Part shown: positions 15,398 to 17,727 of the stretch, piece by piece
How the letters are laid out: every line of letters begins with the position of its first letter
How positions within the stretch are numbered: the first letter of the stretch is position 1
Assembly: GCA_005877965.1 (NCBI GenBank)
Contig: VBNP01000127.1
Location: 1 to 17,727 of the forward strand
Length of the DNA: 17,727 bases
Origin: Gammaproteobacteria bacterium
GTDB taxonomy: Bacteria; Pseudomonadota; Gammaproteobacteria; Steroidobacterales; Steroidobacteraceae
Reading direction: 5' to 3'
Position numbers and translations under genes: made by a program
The notes under the pieces: model-generated
What the model was told of the DNA's origin: nothing
What the model saw: the letters and a program-made list of their open reading frames with translations, nothing else
Database searches by the model: none

Positions 15398-17136
15398 TGG
15401 CTCCAGGTCCAGTCCCGCGCGCCGGCGCGACAGCCGCCGCCAGCCGCGCCGGTCCACGCGCGTCCTCGTACGGCCCGACCACTGGGAGCGCCGGTGGCCT
15501 CGCCATGACGCAGCGCTTGCACTCCGTTCACCCACACCTCATCGACGCCGGTAGCCAGTTGCTGCGGACGCTCGTAGGTCGAGTGATCCTGAATGGTCTG
15601 CGGATCGAACATCACGATGTCCGCGAAATCGCCCGCCTTCAACATGCCGCGGTCCGTCAGCGACAGTGTCGCCGCCGGCAGCGCGGCGAGCTTGCGAATC
15701 GCTTCCTGCAGCGTGAGCACCCGTTCCTCGCGCACGTACTTCGCGAGCACCCGCGCGAAGTTGCCGTAGGCGCGCGGATGGCGACTGGATTTCAGGAAAA
15801 CGCCTTCGGGCGCCGGGGCGTCCGCATCCGAATCGAAACTCACCCACGGCAGCGCGACCTCGCGACGCACGTTCTCTTCCGACATGAGGAAGTACGCCAC
15901 CGCGACGCGCGAACCGTCCTCCACCACCAGGTCGATCGCGGCGTCTTCGGGGCTCACGCCGCGCTGCCGCGCCACTTCAGCCAGCGTCTTGCCCGTGAAC
16001 GGCTTGAGCGCCGGATTCTTGAAGCCGAGCAGCAGCGTGCCGGCCGCGCCGGCCGCGCCATAGAGGTTCTCCCAGACGGGCGCGGGATCACGCATCTCGG
16101 CCAGCACGCGCGTGCGAACCGCCGCGTCTTTGAGCCGCGCGATCCACGCTTCCAGGCCGCCGTCCTGCACCCACGGAGGCATGGCGGCATCAAGACCGGT
16201 GGCGCCCGCCGTATACACATACATGTCGGCCGTGATGCGGATTCCGGCGGTGCGCGCCGTCTCCACCTCGTGGATCAGCGCATCCAGCTTGCTCCAGTTG
16301 CGCTTGCCGGCGGCTTTCAGGTGATAGATTTCCGCTGGCGCTCCGGAGGCTTTGGCGATATCGATGGTCTCCTGCACCGCCTCGATCAGCCGGTCCCCTT
16401 CACTGCGCACGTGTACGCTGTAGATGCCGCCGCAGCGGGCGGATTCGGTCGCGAGCGCCATCAGCTCGGGTGTCTTCGCGTAAGTATTGGGGCTGTAGAT
16501 GAGCGCGGTGGTGACCCCGAGCGCCCCCTCCTCCATGGCCTGACGCACCAGCGCGCGCATCTGCGCCAGCTGCGCCGGGCTCGGCTGCACGTCGCGCTCG
16601 CCGAGCACGTTGGTGCGCACGGTGCCGGCCCCGACGAAGGACGCGACATTCGGTGCGATGCCGCGCTGCTCGAGCCTGTGCAGATACTCCCCGAGCGTCG
16701 TCCAGTCGATGGTGTAGCGAATGTCCGCCTGCCGTTGGGTGGCGAGACGTTTCATTTCCGGGGTCAGCGGCCCCATCGAGTCTTCCCCCAGCACCTCGAG
16801 CGTGACACCCTGGCGCAGGTCACTGAGCGCACGCCCGTCCGCGAGCAGAGACTCCTCCGGGTGCGCCAGCATGTTGACGAAGCCGGGCGCCACTGCCTTG
16901 CCGTGCGCATCGATCCGTTCGCGCGCGGACCCGGGCGCGTGCGTTCCGACGTACGCGAGGCGATCGCCTTTGATCGCCACATCACCGACGAAGGGGGCGC
17001 CTCCCGAGCCGTCATAGACGGTCCCGCCGCTGATGAGAACATCGTAGTGCGCCGGCTCGCCGCCGGCAGCCGGCGGCTGCGCGAAGGCCGCGCCTGCGAA
17101 CAAGGACAGCCACTTGATCGCGCTCTGGATCCTCAT
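15394..17136 (-). CDS. Exported N-acyl-D-amino-acid deacylase (D-aminoacylase) family, variant metal site
   Basis: A 580-residue amidohydrolase with a signal peptide (MRIQSAIKWLSLFAGAAFAQ). Members hydrolyse N-acyl-D-amino acids or related amides. Family segments are YDVLISGGTVYDGSG (31-45), H242 (YSVHVRSEGD), H272 (EIYHLKAAG), the acidic FDSDAD (434-439), SSRHPRAYGNFARVLAKYV (450-468) and AGDFADIVMFDP (501-512). At the usual PGFIDxHTH site this protein reads PGFVNMLAH (84-92), so the first histidine is Leu90 and only H92 remains. The Cys ligand position of the Alcaligenes enzyme falls in GEDSMGPL (117-124), with no Cys. I recall a subgroup with a similar altered motif, so this may be a divergent but active clade. 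The ATG at 17136 has AGGGAG 8 nt upstream. It is the first gene of an overlapping pair with the MFS permease. Confidence 0.88.
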   Translation of the reverse strand: MRIQSAIKWLSLFAGAAFAQPPAAGGEPAHYDVLISGGTVYDGSGGAPFVGDVAIKGDRLAYVGTHAPGSARERIDAHGKAVAPGFVNMLAHPEESLLADGRALSDLRQGVTLEVLGEDSMGPLTPEMKRLATQRQADIRYTIDWTTLGEYLHRLEQRGIAPNVASFVGAGTVRTNVLGERDVQPSPAQLAQMRALVRQAMEEGALGVTTALIYSPNTYAKTPELMALATESARCGGIYSVHVRSEGDRLIEAVQETIDIAKASGAPAEIYHLKAAGKRNWSKLDALIHEVETARTAGIRITADMYVYTAGATGLDAAMPPWVQDGGLEAWIARLKDAAVRTRVLAEMRDPAPVWENLYGAAGAAGTLLLGFKNPALKPFTGKTLAEVARQRGVSPEDAAIDLVVEDGSRVAVAYFLMSEENVRREVALPWVSFDSDADAPAPEGVFLKSSRHPRAYGNFARVLAKYVREERVLTLQEAIRKLAALPAATLSLTDRGMLKAGDFADIVMFDPQTIQDHSTYERPQQLATGVDEVWVNGVQALRHGEATGAPSGRAVRGRAWTGAAGGGCRAGARDWTWSQ

Positions 17137-17355
17137 GAACGGCGCTCCCTCGTCTACTCTCGCCCGTACCAGGGTGCTCGCGTCGCCGATGCCCGCGATT
17201 CGCAGGTGCGATCTTAATGGAGCAGCCGCGCCCCCACGGTGGGCAGTCCATGGCGTCCGCTGGGGCCTCGGACGCGCTTCGGCCGGCGTACTGCCGCTTC
17301 ATAACTTATTGTTTTGTCATGCAAAGCACGGTCAGCCAGGCTATCCAGTGCGCGC

Positions 17356-17383
17356 TTGACTTCGGCCCCTCTTGACCTATCAT
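17356..17383 (+). promoter_or_regulatory. Promoter of the toxin-antitoxin operon
   Basis: TTGACT (17356-17361), a 16-nt spacer and TATCAT (17378-17383): each box has 5 of 6 consensus bases. The start of transcription would fall near 17390, about 25 nt before the antitoxin start. Confidence 0.6.
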
Positions 17384-17409
17384 GACGAGTCAAGATAGAT
17401 CATGACGAG
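17371..17409 (+). promoter_or_regulatory. Operator repeats over the toxin-antitoxin promoter
   Basis: The direct repeat ATCATGACGAG occurs at 17379-17389 and 17399-17409, exactly 20 bp apart (about two helical turns). Overlapping it are inverted arms CTTGAC/GTCAAG (17371-17376 and 17389-17394) and CTATC/GATAG (17377-17381 and 17394-17398). The repeats cover the -10 box and the likely transcription start, as expected for autoregulation by a ribbon-helix-helix antitoxin. Confidence 0.55.
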
Positions 17410-17415
17410 GCAGCA

Positions 17416-17640
17416 GTGAGCACCTTGCGGAAGTTCTCCTCGCAGGCCGAGCCCGAGGTTCTCGATGAGCTGCAGCAGCTTGCGGCTCGCGAGGGGCGTC
17501 AGTTACAGGCGGTACTGGGGGATGCGATGCGGGAGTATTTGGCCCGCAAGCGCCAACAGGCCCCGCGCCGAAATGTGCTCGAGGCTTTCCAGAACAGCCT
17601 CAGGGAGCGCGATGAGCTGTACCGATCGCTGGCTAAATGA
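17416..17640 (+). CDS. Ribbon-helix-helix antitoxin of a Doc-type toxin-antitoxin pair
   Basis: A 74-residue small antitoxin. The N-terminal part (STLRKFSSQAEPEVLDELQQ to about residue 45) fits a ribbon-helix-helix DNA-binding fold, one strand and two helices. The charged C-terminal tail (about 46-74) would wrap the toxin. The GTG start has GAGG 5 nt upstream; no ATG in this frame fits better. The TGA overlaps the ATG of the next gene (ATGA), so the pair is translationally coupled. Antitoxins of this kind with RKFSSQ-like starts are known beside death-on-curing toxins. It probably represses its own promoter through the repeats at 17371-17409. Confidence 0.8.
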   Translation: MSTLRKFSSQAEPEVLDELQQLAAREGRQLQAVLGDAMREYLARKRQQAPRRNVLEAFQNSLRERDELYRSLAK

Positions 17641-17727
17641 CGGAATACGTCACGACGGCCGACGTTCTCTTCTTCCATAAAGAACTGATCGCGCGCTACG
17701 GCGGCGCGAGCGGCATTCGCGACGCCG
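17637..17727 (+). CDS. Doc/Fic-family (death-on-curing) toxin, 5' part only
   Basis: The first 30 codons read MTEYVTTADVLFFHKELIAR followed by YGGASGIRDA. The pattern of V-L-x-x-H-x-x-L-I-x-R-(F/Y)-G-G-x-x-G-I-R-D is characteristic of the N-terminus of death-on-curing toxins, which phosphorylate and inactivate EF-Tu. The Fic catalytic motif lies beyond the window, so integrity cannot be judged. The ATG overlaps the antitoxin stop. Confidence 0.8.
   Translation, partial: MTEYVTTADVLFFHKELIARYGGASGIRDA

Larger units (their letters stand above)
17137..17415. other. Divergent intergenic region between the D-aminoacylase and the toxin-antitoxin pair
   Basis: A 279-bp gap. The left side carries the D-aminoacylase ribosome site (17145-17150, minus). 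An AT-rich stretch at 17299-17320 may hold the minus-strand promoter, but I cannot fit both boxes. The right side holds the toxin-antitoxin promoter and operator. Confidence 0.55.

Noticed and set aside
15505..17217. A 570-codon open frame on plus, antisense to the D-aminoacylase, and similar long frames at 89-1378 (plus) and 1697-2809 (minus).
   Set aside because: They mirror genuine genes with clear family motifs on the other strand, read arginine/histidine/glutamine-rich sequence without recognisable domains, and are expected in high-GC DNA.
1..17727. CRISPR arrays, tRNA or rRNA genes, riboswitches, insertion sequences, prophage or defence genes other than the toxin-antitoxin pair.
   Set aside because: No repeat-spacer pattern, cloverleaf, transposase or phage-like gene set was seen by reading either strand.

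Overview
The window is GC-rich, densely coded bacterial chromosome. The gene types point to an environmental proteobacterium: a large GSRI-type TonB-dependent receptor, a spinster-like MFS permease, exported amidohydrolases, LytS/LytTR-type signalling genes and a PhaB reductase. I lean to a gammaproteobacterium near Steroidobacterales/Xanthomonadales, but that is an inference and no rRNA or other marker confirms it. I see no tRNA, rRNA, CRISPR array, insertion sequence or prophage module.

Layout from left to right: (1) an exported M20 metallopeptidase on the minus strand, cut by the left edge and interrupted by an in-frame TAG; (2) an exported prolidase-like amidohydrolase on plus; (3) a flavin-dependent halogenase-like protein on minus, with all the usual halogenase motifs; (4) a LytS-type membrane histidine kinase on plus with no response regulator beside it; (5) a 1060-residue TonB-dependent receptor on minus; (6) an uncharacterised protein on plus with a conserved basic C-terminal motif; (7) a second LytS-type kinase overlapping a LytTR response regulator on minus; (8) phaB and a ketopantoate-reductase-like gene on plus; (9) an exported D-aminoacylase overlapping an MFS permease on minus; (10) the start of a ribbon-helix-helix/Doc toxin-antitoxin pair on plus.

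The ten transcription units alternate strictly in strand. All four convergent junctions have only 1 to 6 nt between the stop codons, while the divergent gaps are about 120 to 365 nt, so almost all regulatory DNA sits in divergent gaps. Two of these gaps hold near-identical copies of a roughly 58-bp GC-rich repeat. Functionally the region looks like a scavenging and signalling neighbourhood. An outer-membrane receptor, three exported hydrolases for peptides or acyl-amino acids and one permease lie among two sensor kinases that may share one regulator. The most notable points are the halogenase candidate, the interrupted peptidase, the D-aminoacylase that lacks a canonical metal ligand, the duplicated intergenic repeat, and the toxin-antitoxin promoter/operator. 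I did not find clear evidence of an entirely new system.
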